Below the pieces are notes generated by a model. That model saw nothing but the letters and a program-made list of their open reading frames with translations, was not told where the DNA came from and did not search any database. Shown one piece after another: positions 6,841-14,185 of a DNA stretch of 17,702 nucleotides. A program made the position numbers and the translations under genes. The first letter of the stretch is position 1; every line of letters starts with the position of its first letter. This DNA is from JAUZPB01 sp050262615 (lineage in GTDB: Bacteria; Bacteroidota; Ignavibacteria; Ignavibacteriales; SURF-24), in contig JBLNEL010000258.1 of NCBI GenBank assembly GCA_050262615.1, forward strand, positions 1 to 17,702. The letters are read 5' to 3'.

Positions 6841-7893
6841 ATGGAAAATAACGGGACGGATAAGACTGTTCAGCCCGAAGATGTTTCGGATTCTCTGTAC
6901 AAGACAATCGTGCCGCAGAGAGATGAGGCTCCAGGAAAGATGAGAACTGCAGTATTTTCAGGGCCGGGGCAGATAAAGATAGAATATACACCGGTGCCAT
7001 CGCCAAAGGAAGATGAAGTCAGGATAAAGCTTGAAGGCTGCGGGGTATGCTCTTCAAATCTTCCGGTTTATGAAGGAAGGCAATGGTTTCAATATCCAAT
7101 AGAGGCAGGTTCGCCGGGGCATGAAGGCTGGGGAATAATTGATCAAACAGGGACAGGTGTAAAAGGGTTATACAAAGGTGAGAGGGTTGCTGCGCTTTCC
7201 TACCACGCTTATGCAGAATATGACATTGTAAAAGCAGAAAACCTTGTGCCTCTGCCCGAGAGTTTAGCGGGCAAGCCGTTTCCGGGGGAGCCTTTAGGCT
7301 GTGCTGTAAACATTTTTAAGAGAAGTGACATCAAAAAAGGGGATACAGTAGCAATTGTAGGGATAGGCTTTTTAGGTGCACTACTGACGCAGCTGATATC
7401 GAAGCTAGGTGCAAGGGTTATTGCAATATCAAGGAGGCCATATTCGCTTGAAGTTGCAAAGCAGTCCGGTGCAGATAAAACGATCTTAATGGATGATCAT
7501 TACAGAATAATAGAAGAAGTTAAGGAGCTGACCAAAGGGGAGTTCTGCGACCGGGTTATTGAATCGACAGGCAAGCAATGGCCGATAGATCTCTCAGGAG
7601 AACTGACAAAGGTGCGCGGGAAGCTGATCATAGCAGGATATCATCAGGATGGAGTGCGGCAGGTAAACATGCAGTTATGGAACTGGAGGGGGTTAGATGT
7701 TATAAATGCGCATGAAAGGGATGATAAAATTTATATGCAGGGGATCAGGGATGCAGTAGATCTGGTTTCAAACGGAATTTTAGATCCCTTTTCTCTTTTT
7801 ACACATCAGTTCAGCTTAGAGCAGATAACAGAGGCATTTGAAGCAACTGAAAAACGTGAAGATGGTTTCTTAAAAGCATGGGTGAAACTATGA
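6841..7893 (+). CDS. Zinc-type medium-chain dehydrogenase (sugar/polyol dehydrogenase-like)
   Basis: MDR-family oxidoreductase of 350 aa. The GroES-like catalytic part has C70 (GCGVC) and H94/E95 (GHEGWG) as likely catalytic zinc ligands; the third may be C154 or E150 in GEPLGC. The four-cysteine structural zinc loop of classic alcohol dehydrogenases is absent. The nucleotide-binding motif is GIGFLG at 174-179, and the ISRRP after strand 2 of that fold may favour NADP. About 34 residues precede the usual start of the domain; the strong SD at 6826 supports this start. The stop overlaps the next ATG (ATGA). With the adjacent Gfo/Idh enzyme it probably oxidises or reduces a sugar or nucleotide-sugar carbon in the pathway; the substrate is not visible. 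Confidence 0.85.
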   Translation: MENNGTDKTVQPEDVSDSLYKTIVPQRDEAPGKMRTAVFSGPGQIKIEYTPVPSPKEDEVRIKLEGCGVCSSNLPVYEGRQWFQYPIEAGSPGHEGWGIIDQTGTGVKGLYKGERVAALSYHAYAEYDIVKAENLVPLPESLAGKPFPGEPLGCAVNIFKRSDIKKGDTVAIVGIGFLGALLTQLISKLGARVIAISRRPYSLEVAKQSGADKTILMDDHYRIIEEVKELTKGEFCDRVIESTGKQWPIDLSGELTKVRGKLIIAGYHQDGVRQVNMQLWNWRGLDVINAHERDDKIYMQGIRDAVDLVSNGILDPFSLFTHQFSLEQITEAFEATEKREDGFLKAWVKL

Positions 7894-9062
7894 ATACAGA
7901 ATTAAAAGAAAAATCACTTAAGGAGAAAGAACTTAAGGAGAAAGAACTTAAGGAGAAAGAACTTAAGGGAAAATCATTTAAAGAAAAAGTATTAAAAGAA
8001 AAATCATTTAAAGAAAAAAGAAAAGGCAGAGCAGTAAAAGGACAACTGCATACCAAGCCCTTGGTCGGGTTTTTAGGAGTAGGCTGGATCGGTCGCAACC
8101 GTATGGAGGCAATAGCAAGGAGTGGTATGGCTGAAATAGCTGCCATTGCAGATCCTTCAAGGGAGCTGGTGCTTCAGGCAAAAAATCTTGCTCCGCAGGC
8201 AAAAGGAATGAGCAGTCTGAAGGATATGCTTTCGCTAGATTTAGACGGAATTGTAATTGCGACTCCAAGTGCAATGCATGCAGAGCAGGCGATAATAGCC
8301 TTAGAGAGAGGAGTTGCCGTATTCTGCCAGAAGCCGCTAGGCAGGAATGAAGATGAAACGCGTCAGGTAATTGAAGCTGCAAAAAAGAACAACCGTTTAT
8401 TAGGAGTAGATCTTTCCTACCGTTATCTGAAGGGTATGCAGAGCATAAAAAGAATACTTGACCAGGGGCAGATAGGGAATGTTTTTGCAGTTAACCTGGT
8501 ATTTCACAATGCATACGGGCCAGACAAGGAATGGTTTTACAATCCGGTCTTATCAGGCGGGGGGTGTGTAATTGATCTGGGCATTCATTTAGTTGATCTG
8601 GTGCTTTGGGCCTTTAATAATCCTAAAGTAAGGAATATCTCAAGTCATCTTTTTTCGCATGGTGAAAGGCTTGTATACAACAGAGATAAAGTAGAAGATT
8701 TTGCGGCAGCCAAATTTGAATTAGACAACGGAGCCACAGTAAGTCTTACCTGCTCATGGAAAGTCTCAGCCGGTTATGATGCAATTATTGAAGCATCGTT
8801 TTTCGGAACTGAAGGCGGGCTTTCACTTAAGAATGTAAATGGATCATTTTACGATTTCAAAGCAGAACATTACCGCTGGACGGCAAGGGAGACGCTTTCA
8901 GAGCCGCCTGACAACTGGGGGCCAAGAGCGGCATTAAACTGGCTTGAGCAGCTTTCAAGAAGCAATTATTATCATCCTGAGATTGAGCAAATAGCTAATG
9001 CAGCCTCAGTAATAGACGGGATTTATGAGGCAGAGCGGAATGTATTGATCAAAAATGAATAA
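7890..9062 (+). CDS. Gfo/Idh/MocA-family oxidoreductase with a repetitive N-terminal extension
   Basis: NAD(P)-dependent sugar oxidoreductase of 390 aa. Residues 4-43 are eight pentapeptides of the type [E/S/V][L/F]KEK, a charged helix not belonging to the family. The Rossmann fold begins near residue 56 with GVGWIG at 63-68. CQKP at 146-149 is the family's EKP-type motif, with the usual Glu replaced by Gln. The C-terminal domain has GGGCVIDLGIH with D229 and H233, where the family's catalytic Asp/His lie. Some members act on nucleotide sugars, which suits this cluster. The ATG at 7890 overlaps the upstream TGA, and a frame beginning 12 nt earlier exists but is less likely. Immediately after the stop a 21-nt repeat array begins. 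The family is certain; the substrate is unknown. Confidence 0.88.
   Translation: MNTELKEKSLKEKELKEKELKEKELKGKSFKEKVLKEKSFKEKRKGRAVKGQLHTKPLVGFLGVGWIGRNRMEAIARSGMAEIAAIADPSRELVLQAKNLAPQAKGMSSLKDMLSLDLDGIVIATPSAMHAEQAIIALERGVAVFCQKPLGRNEDETRQVIEAAKKNNRLLGVDLSYRYLKGMQSIKRILDQGQIGNVFAVNLVFHNAYGPDKEWFYNPVLSGGGCVIDLGIHLVDLVLWAFNNPKVRNISSHLFSHGERLVYNRDKVEDFAAAKFELDNGATVSLTCSWKVSAGYDAIIEASFFGTEGGLSLKNVNGSFYDFKAEHYRWTARETLSEPPDNWGPRAALNWLEQLSRSNYYHPEIEQIANAASVIDGIYEAERNVLIKNE
7899..8018 (+). repeat. 15-nt tandem repeat (8 units) encoding KEK pentapeptides
   Basis: Eight consecutive in-frame units begin at the fourth codon of the oxidoreductase. Those at 7929-7943 and 7944-7958 are identical (GAACTTAAGGAGAAA); others vary by a few bases, giving ELKEK, SLKEK, ELKGK, SFKEK and VLKEK. 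The units also contain AAGGAG, an SD-like string, but no start codon follows at suitable distance. Confidence 0.95.
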
Positions 9063-9159
9063 AACACTAAATCTAAAGAAGAACGGAAAAAGCAGAAAGA
9101 AGAACGGAAAAAGCAGAAAGAAGAACGGGAAAAAGCAGAAAGAAGAATTTAAGAAATAA
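9055..9159 (+). CDS. Possible 34-aa Lys-rich peptide overlapping the oxidoreductase stop
   Basis: An ATG at 9055, inside the last codons of the oxidoreductase and in another frame, opens 34 codons through the 21-nt array to a TAA at 9157-9159. The peptide is almost all Lys, Asn, Gly, Ser and Arg, with the heptapeptide KKNGKSR repeated. There is no convincing SD at the right distance. Coupling to the upstream stop (8-nt overlap) is the only support. It may equally be non-coding repeat. Confidence 0.2.
   Translation: MNKTLNLKKNGKSRKKNGKSRKKNGKKQKEEFKK
9075..9147 (+). repeat. 21-nt tandem repeat after the oxidoreductase stop
   Basis: Units at 9075-9095 and 9096-9116 are identical 21-mers, the third at 9117-9138 carries one extra G, and a partial fourth follows. 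In the frame of the upstream oxidoreductase the array reads as the heptapeptide KEERKKQ and stays open from the TAA at 9060 to a TAA at 9150, as if it were a severed C-terminal tail. Confidence 0.9.
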
Positions 9160-9173
9160 ATGATAAACCGGAT

Positions 9174-9181
9174 AAGGGAGG
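9174..9181 (+). promoter_or_regulatory. SD that fixes the start of the small His/Lys-tailed protein
   Basis: AAGGGAGG lies 5 nt before the ATG at 9187. An in-frame ATG at 9160 has no SD and is rejected. Confidence 0.8.
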
Positions 9182-9186
9182 TAAAT

Positions 9187-9609
9187 ATGTCTGCACAGGA
9201 ATCAAAAATAACGACAGACCATGAGACAATTAAAAAGTGGGTTGAAGAAAGGGGCGGGAGTCCTGCAACAGTAAAAGGCACACAGCAGAAAGGTGAAGAG
9301 GCAGGGTTATTGCGCATTGATTTCCCGAGTTACAGTGGTCAGGGCACATTAGAAAAGATATCATGGGATGAATTCTTTGAGAAATTTGAGGAATCGCATC
9401 TGGCATTTTTATATCAGGAAGAAACCAAAGACGGTGAGCAGAGCCGTTTTTCAAAACTAGTAGCACGTGGAGAATCACATAAAGGAGAATCACATAAAGG
9501 AGAATCACATAAAGGGGGACATCAAACAGAACAGGGAGGTAAAACAGAGCATAAAAGCTCAGGAGGGCATAAATCCCCGGGTGAGCACAAGACATCGAAA
9601 AAGAAATAA
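9187..9609 (+). CDS. Small conserved-looking protein with His/Lys-rich repeat tail
   Basis: 140 aa in two parts. Residues 1-93 look like a compact acidic domain: TTDHETIKKWVEERGG near the start, then GLLRIDFPSYSGQG and ISWDEFFEKFEESHLAFLYQ. I recall similar short proteins being labelled '1,4-alpha-glucan branching enzyme' in databases although far too short for it; this is recollection, not a search. Residues 95-140 are a low-complexity tail: GESHK three times, then three diverged hexapeptides of the form [E/G]HK[S/T][S/P][G/K], ending SKKK. The tail is His/Lys-rich and could bind metal or polyanion. No signal peptide or membrane segment. The gene sits 20 nt before the GT4 gene. Function unknown. 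Confidence 0.75.
   Translation: MSAQESKITTDHETIKKWVEERGGSPATVKGTQQKGEEAGLLRIDFPSYSGQGTLEKISWDEFFEKFEESHLAFLYQEETKDGEQSRFSKLVARGESHKGESHKGESHKGGHQTEQGGKTEHKSSGGHKSPGEHKTSKKK
9469..9513 (+). repeat. Three identical 15-nt units encoding GESHK
   Basis: GGAGAATCACATAAA occurs three times without change, in frame, at 9469, 9484 and 9499. Perfect identity suggests recent expansion. Confidence 0.95.
9547..9600 (+). repeat. Three diverged 18-nt units in the same tail
   Basis: In-frame units at 9547-9564, 9565-9582 and 9583-9600 encode EHKSSG, GHKSPG and EHKTSK. They are diverged at the DNA level and so look older than the GESHK array. Confidence 0.6.
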
Positions 9610-9629
9610 GAAAGTCTCCGGAATATTTA

Positions 9630-10757
9630 ATGGTCCCAGGAGAAGTTTATTCAAACAGTGTCCGCCGTGTTTTAATGACAACAGACACGATTGGCGGAGT
9701 ATGGACATATTCGCTCGAGCTTGCGAGATCTTTGCAGAGGTATAACATAGAGGTAGTGCTTGCCTCGATGGGCGGGCTGCCTTCAATTGAACAGAAGCAA
9801 GATGCAGCAAAAATGCCGAATGTAAGTCTCTTTGAAAGCACTTACAAGCTTGAGTGGATGGAAAATCCATGGGAAGATGTTCAAAAAGCAGGGCAATGGC
9901 TTTTAGATCTTGAAGTACTGACGCAGCCGGATGTAATACATCTTAATGATTATTCACACGGCAAGCTGAATTTTGAATCACCTTCGCTTATAGTAGGGCA
10001 TTCATGTGTTTATTCATGGTATTATGCTGTCAAGCATCATGAGCCACATGATGCATGGAGGAGATACAGGCAGGAAGTAACTGCAGGGCTCAGGGATGCA
10101 GATATAGTTACAGCTCCCACGAATGCAATGCTAAATGAATTAAGAATTCATTACGGGCAGTTTAACAGTGCAGGTGCGGTATACAATTCAAGGAAAGCAG
10201 ATGAGTTTCTTCCAAAGAAGAAGGAGCCGTTTGTGCTTTCAGCAGGCAGGCTATGGGATGAGGCAAAGAATGTTTCGATGTTAGCCTATGTTGCTCCCAG
10301 GCTTAAATGGCCGGTATATGTAGCAGGGGAAAAAGAAGATCCAGATGGGAGGTTTATCCCATTTGAAGGGGTAAACTGGCTAGGCAAGCTTCAATCTGCT
10401 GATCTTGGCAGGTGGATGAGCAAAGCCCCGATATTTGCTTTGCCTGCAAAGTACGAGCCTTTTGGTTTATCGGCACTCGAGGCAGCATTATCAGGCTGTG
10501 CATTGGTGCTTGGGGATATTCCAACGTTAAGAGAAGTATGGGAAGACACAGCAATCTTTGTAGATCCCGAGGATTACGAGGGATTATGTGCAAGGATAAA
10601 TGAACTTATACAAAATGACAGAATGAGAATTGAGGCTGCAAAGAAAGTGCGCAGGCGCGCCCTGTCGTTTACGCCTGAGAGAATGGGAGACAAGTATTTA
10701 TCACTATACAGTCAGCTGGTAAGGCAGAAACACAAAATGGAAATCAATAAGAATTAA
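9630..10757 (+). CDS. GT4-type glycosyltransferase
   Basis: GT-B fold retaining-type glycosyltransferase of 375 aa. The N-terminal acceptor domain has the glycine-rich start TTDTIGGVWTYSLELARSL. The C-terminal donor domain has the family's E-x7-E element at E276 and E284 (EPFGLSALE), followed by a Gly-rich segment and IPTLREVW. Cytosolic, with no membrane helix. The start is uncertain: the ATG at 9630 has only a weak SD, and an ATG at 9675 would begin directly at MTTDTIGG, nearer the usual family start. The stop codon lies inside the first unit of a 7-nt repeat. It likely transfers a sugar made by the upstream enzymes; donor and acceptor are unknown. Confidence 0.85.
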   Translation: MVPGEVYSNSVRRVLMTTDTIGGVWTYSLELARSLQRYNIEVVLASMGGLPSIEQKQDAAKMPNVSLFESTYKLEWMENPWEDVQKAGQWLLDLEVLTQPDVIHLNDYSHGKLNFESPSLIVGHSCVYSWYYAVKHHEPHDAWRRYRQEVTAGLRDADIVTAPTNAMLNELRIHYGQFNSAGAVYNSRKADEFLPKKKEPFVLSAGRLWDEAKNVSMLAYVAPRLKWPVYVAGEKEDPDGRFIPFEGVNWLGKLQSADLGRWMSKAPIFALPAKYEPFGLSALEAALSGCALVLGDIPTLREVWEDTAIFVDPEDYEGLCARINELIQNDRMRIEAAKKVRRRALSFTPERMGDKYLSLYSQLVRQKHKMEINKN

Positions 10758-10806
10758 GAATTATGAATTAAGAATTAAGAATTATGAATTATGAATTATG
10801 AATTGG
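10751..10806. repeat. Heptamer array GAATTAA/GAATTAT, eight units
   Basis: Eight contiguous 7-nt units run from 10751 to 10806, each GAATTAA or GAATTAT, the last GAATTGG. The TAA of the GT4 gene is inside the first unit. Units carry stop codons in several frames, and the array fills the gap to the next gene. I recall similar GAATTA-type runs in intergenic DNA of other bacteria; not checked. Confidence 0.95.
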
Positions 10807-10819
10807 GGGATGGGGAAGT

Positions 10820-11935
10820 ATGAATATAATCATGTTTTATCATTCATTGATCTCGGACTGGAATCATGGCAATGCGCATTTTCTTAGGGGCATAGTAACT
10901 GAACTTAAATCACGCGGGCACAATGTAAGAGTTTATGAACCTGAAAACGGCTGGAGCATTCAGAATTTAGTTGAACAAAAAGGGGAAGAGGTTTTAAAAG
11001 AATTCTTTCAGTACTATCCCGGCCTAAGCAGCAGAGTGTACTCCCCTGATACTTTAGAATATGACAGAGTGCTTGATCAGGCTGATCTTGTGATAGTGCA
11101 TGAGTGGAATGAGCATGAGCTGGTAAAAAGACTCGGGGAGCACAGGAAGCATAATACTCATTACAGGCTTTTATTTCATGATACTCATCATCGGTCAGTT
11201 ACGGACAAAGAATCAATGTCGCAGTATGATCTTTCGGGTTATGATGGTGTACTTGCTTACGGCAATGTAATAAGGGATATATATTTACAAAACGGGTGGA
11301 CCGGCCGTGCCTGGACCTGGCATGAAGCAGCAGATGTAAGGATATTTCATCCAGTCAAAGGGGTTGAGAAAAAAGGTGAGCTGATCTGGGTAGGCAATTG
11401 GGGAGACGAAGAGCGCACGCGTGAACTTCACGAGTTTCTGCTTGATCCGGTAAAGGAACTTGCAATAAGCGCGAAAGTCTATGGAGTAAGATATTCTAAT
11501 GAAGCCTTAAAGTCGCTTAAAGAAGCAGGGATAGAATATGGCGACTGGCTGCCCAACTACAAGGTGCCTGAAGCATTTGCTGAATACAGGCTTACCATAC
11601 ATATACCAAGGAGTCCATATGTGGAATCGTTACCCGGGATTCCAACGATAAGGCCTTTTGAAGCTTTAGCCTGCGGGATTCCGCTTATCTGTTCCCCCTG
11701 GGAAGATGCCGAAGGATTATTCCGAAAAGGAGAGGACTACTTAGCTGCACAAAATGGAGAAGAGATGAAAAAGCTGATCAAGGAAGTGCTTAATGACAAG
11801 GGCCTTTATGAAAAGCTTTCAAAGAACGGGCGTGAAACAATATTAAAGCGCCACACATGTGCTCACAGGGCAGATGAACTGATAACTATCTGCAGGGAGC
11901 TTGGGATAATAAAAGAGCAGGTACAGGTTTCCTGA
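10820..11935 (+). CDS. CgeB-like glycosyltransferase (first of four)
   Basis: 371-aa GT-B type protein of the CgeB-like group (CgeB is a Bacillus spore-surface protein). The N-terminus has the pattern SxxSDWxHGNAHFLRGIVTELKxRGH, shared in outline with its three relatives here. The C-terminal donor-site segment has RPFEALACG with E281, followed by SPWEDAEGLF and the closing RHTCAHRADEL. SD GGGGAAG lies just before the ATG. It is the most divergent of the four: HEWNEHELV and FHDTHHRS replace the FYDIDTPVT-type segment of the later copies. A cytosolic transferase is likely; donor and acceptor are unknown. The 47-nt gap to the next gene shows no terminator. Confidence 0.8.
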   Translation: MNIIMFYHSLISDWNHGNAHFLRGIVTELKSRGHNVRVYEPENGWSIQNLVEQKGEEVLKEFFQYYPGLSSRVYSPDTLEYDRVLDQADLVIVHEWNEHELVKRLGEHRKHNTHYRLLFHDTHHRSVTDKESMSQYDLSGYDGVLAYGNVIRDIYLQNGWTGRAWTWHEAADVRIFHPVKGVEKKGELIWVGNWGDEERTRELHEFLLDPVKELAISAKVYGVRYSNEALKSLKEAGIEYGDWLPNYKVPEAFAEYRLTIHIPRSPYVESLPGIPTIRPFEALACGIPLICSPWEDAEGLFRKGEDYLAAQNGEEMKKLIKEVLNDKGLYEKLSKNGRETILKRHTCAHRADELITICRELGIIKEQVQVS

Positions 11936-11982
11936 AGCTACAAAGCGACACCTATGACAATCTAAAATTTCAGGGGAGAAAT

Positions 11983-13086
11983 ATGAACAGAGGGTTAAAG
12001 ATCTCATTTTTTGGTTCCAGTCTTGTCTCAGCCTATTGGAATGGTGCTGCAACCTATTACAGAGGGATAATAAAATCTTTACACGAGCGCGGGCATCAGA
12101 TCACTTTTTATGAGCCTGATGCATTTGAGCGTCAGCAGCACCGGGACATAGCTGATCCTGATTATGCAAGGAGTGTAGTTTATAGTGCAGAAGATGAGTC
12201 GGGGGTGTACGAGTCCTTAGAAAAGGCAAAAGGCTCAGATCTGATAATAAAGGCAAGCGGAGTGGGGGTATTTGACACATTGCTAGAGGAAGAGGTATTA
12301 AAGCTACAGGGGCATGATACGATGGTTGCATTCTGGGATGTTGATGCCCCGGCTACTTTAGACCGTGTGCATAACGATCCAAAAGATCAGTTTAAAAAAC
12401 TCATTCCAAGGTATGATTTTATTTTTACATATGGGGGCGGAGATCCGGTAGTAAAGGCCTATGAAAAATTAGGAGCACGGAAGTGCGTGCCAGTATATAA
12501 TGCTTTAGATCCGGCGACACATCATCCGGTTGAAGCGCAGGAGAGATTCAAGGGGGTATTGGGATTTCTTGGCAACAGGATGCCGGACCGTGAGATGAGG
12601 GTATGGGAGTTTTTCTTAAATCCGGCGCAGAAGATGCCCGGGCACACATTTATTTTAGGCGGAAGCGGCTGGGTTGAGTGGGCTCCGGATGTAAAGAATG
12701 TAAAGTTCATTGGGCATGTCTATACAGAAGATCACAACGCATTTAACTGTTCACCGCTTGCGGTACTAAACATAAGCCGTGAGAGCATGGCGCGATATGG
12801 GTTTTCTCCTGCTACAAGGGTTTTTGAAGCTGCAGGTGCAGGTGCCTGCATAATAACAGATGCATGGGAAGGGATTGAATTATTCTTAGAGCCAGGTAAA
12901 GAAATACTTGTTGCAAAGAGCGGTGATGAAGTAGTTGAAATTTTAAGATTGCTGACTATAGAGAAAGCGCGTAAGGTCGGGCAGGCTGCAATGAAGAGAG
13001 TATTAAACGAGCACACCTATGCTCACCGTTCAGAGCAGTTAGAGGCAATATTGCTTGAATTACCTGAAATCCGCAGGGAGGCATAA
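11983..13086 (+). CDS. CgeB-like glycosyltransferase (second of four)
   Basis: 367 aa. Relation to its neighbours is visible in WNGAATYYRGIIKSLHERGH near the start, FWDVDAPATL near 120, the donor-site segment TRVFEAAGAG with E282, and the closing LNEHTYAHRSEQLE. Relative to the third and fourth copies the ACG after FEAA is AGAG. GGGGAG stands 4 nt before the ATG. No signal peptide or membrane helix. The stop is followed after 7 nt by the next gene, so co-expression is nearly certain. Successive related transferases suggest sequential additions to one glycan, which is inference. Confidence 0.82.
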   Translation: MNRGLKISFFGSSLVSAYWNGAATYYRGIIKSLHERGHQITFYEPDAFERQQHRDIADPDYARSVVYSAEDESGVYESLEKAKGSDLIIKASGVGVFDTLLEEEVLKLQGHDTMVAFWDVDAPATLDRVHNDPKDQFKKLIPRYDFIFTYGGGDPVVKAYEKLGARKCVPVYNALDPATHHPVEAQERFKGVLGFLGNRMPDREMRVWEFFLNPAQKMPGHTFILGGSGWVEWAPDVKNVKFIGHVYTEDHNAFNCSPLAVLNISRESMARYGFSPATRVFEAAGAGACIITDAWEGIELFLEPGKEILVAKSGDEVVEILRLLTIEKARKVGQAAMKRVLNEHTYAHRSEQLEAILLELPEIRREA

Positions 13087-13093
13087 AGAAGCA

Positions 13094-14185
13094 ATGACAC
13101 AGAGAAAACTTGATATTGTTATTCTTGGACTTTCGATTACCTCCTCATGGGGAAATGGTCATGCTACGACATACCGGGGACTTGTAAGAGAGCTTACAAA
13201 CAGGGGGCACAGTATACTATTTCTTGAGCGGGATCTTCCATGGTATGCCTCGAACAGGGACATGCCTAAGCCGCCGTATGGGTGTACTGAAATTTATTTA
13301 TCAATTGAGGAATTAAAAGACCGATATAGTGAAAACATCCGGAAAGCCGACCTTGTAATAGTAGGCTCATATGTTCGGGATGGAGTAAATATCGGGCAAT
13401 GGGTTAACACAATTGCAGAGAATAAGACAGCGTTTTATGATATTGATACTCCTGTTACGCTTTCGAAACTTAAGAATAACGATTACGAATATCTTACGCC
13501 TGAGCTGATAAGCCGGTATGATCTTTATCTTTCATTTACAGGCGGTCCGACGTTAAAGAAGCTGGAAGAGAAGTTCGGTTCACCGATGGCGCGTGCGCTT
13601 TACTGTTCAGTAGATCCGGGGCAATACTATCCGGATTTGACCGAGATCAAATATGATCTGGGTTACATTGGCACTTACAGTGATGACCGTCAGCCGGTGC
13701 TTGATCAACTTATGCTTCAGCCTGCTGAGAAGTGGACTGAAGGGAGGTTTATCGTTGCAGGTCCTCAGTATCCGGATACAATCAAATGGCCGCAGAATGT
13801 AGAAAGGATATATCATTTGCCGCCTGCAGGACACAGGAAGTTCTACAACTCGCAGCGTTTTACACTTAACATAACAAGGCATGATATGGTTGAGGCTGGT
13901 TATTCACCGAGTGTAAGGCTTTTTGAAGCAGCGGCATGCGGGGTACCTATAATAAGTGATTACTGGAAAGGTTTGGATGAAATATTTTCATTCACCGATG
14001 AAATACTAATAAGCCGTTCAGGAGAGGAGACATTAAGACACATTAAAAACCTTTCCGAAGAAGAAAGGGTGAAAATAGGTCAAAGGTCGAGGCATCGGGT
14101 ATTAAGCCAGCACACAGCAGCTCACAGGGCAGAGGAGCTGGAGCGTTATGCATATGAACTGTTTGAAAAAGTAAACACACGATGA
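13094..14185 (+). CDS. CgeB-like glycosyltransferase (third of four)
   Basis: 363 aa from the ATG at 13094. A longer frame to 13055 begins with TTG inside the previous gene and is rejected. The N-terminus ITSSWGNGHATTYRGLVREL, then PWYASNRDMP, YDIDTPVTL, FTGGPTL and the donor segment VRLFEAAACG (E278) are nearly repeated in the gene at 16046, so the two are close paralogues. The end is LSQHTAAHRAEELE. The GGGAGG at 13075-13080 is rather far (13 nt) for an SD. The stop overlaps the next ATG (ATGA). Cytosolic GT-B enzyme; substrates unknown. Confidence 0.85.
   Translation: MTQRKLDIVILGLSITSSWGNGHATTYRGLVRELTNRGHSILFLERDLPWYASNRDMPKPPYGCTEIYLSIEELKDRYSENIRKADLVIVGSYVRDGVNIGQWVNTIAENKTAFYDIDTPVTLSKLKNNDYEYLTPELISRYDLYLSFTGGPTLKKLEEKFGSPMARALYCSVDPGQYYPDLTEIKYDLGYIGTYSDDRQPVLDQLMLQPAEKWTEGRFIVAGPQYPDTIKWPQNVERIYHLPPAGHRKFYNSQRFTLNITRHDMVEAGYSPSVRLFEAAACGVPIISDYWKGLDEIFSFTDEILISRSGEETLRHIKNLSEEERVKIGQRSRHRVLSQHTAAHRAEELERYAYELFEKVNTR

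Noticed and set aside
7878..7889. ATG 12 nt upstream of the oxidoreductase start
   Set aside because: The ATG at 7890 makes the ATGA overlap used repeatedly in this operon; the earlier one adds only four residues and has no better SD.
7899..8018. Repeat array as a CRISPR
   Set aside because: No spacers, in-frame coding units, period 15.
7811..8146. Minus-strand frame rich in Ser-Phe-Ser-Leu repeats
   Set aside because: It is the reverse complement of the KEK array in the oxidoreductase gene; repeats keep all frames open. No start signal or recognisable domain.
9006..9317. Minus-strand frame with Phe-rich repeats that looks membrane-like
   Set aside because: Antisense of the A/G-rich 21-nt array, which gives Phe/Leu codons by composition; it overlaps the well-supported small gene at 9187.
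10751..10806. Repeat array as a CRISPR or an origin iteron set
   Set aside because: Units are contiguous 7-mers without spacers, and there is no cas or replication-initiator gene nearby.
13055..13093. Upstream extension of the third CgeB-like gene
   Set aside because: Begins with TTG inside the previous gene and adds residues that the paralogue at 16046 lacks.
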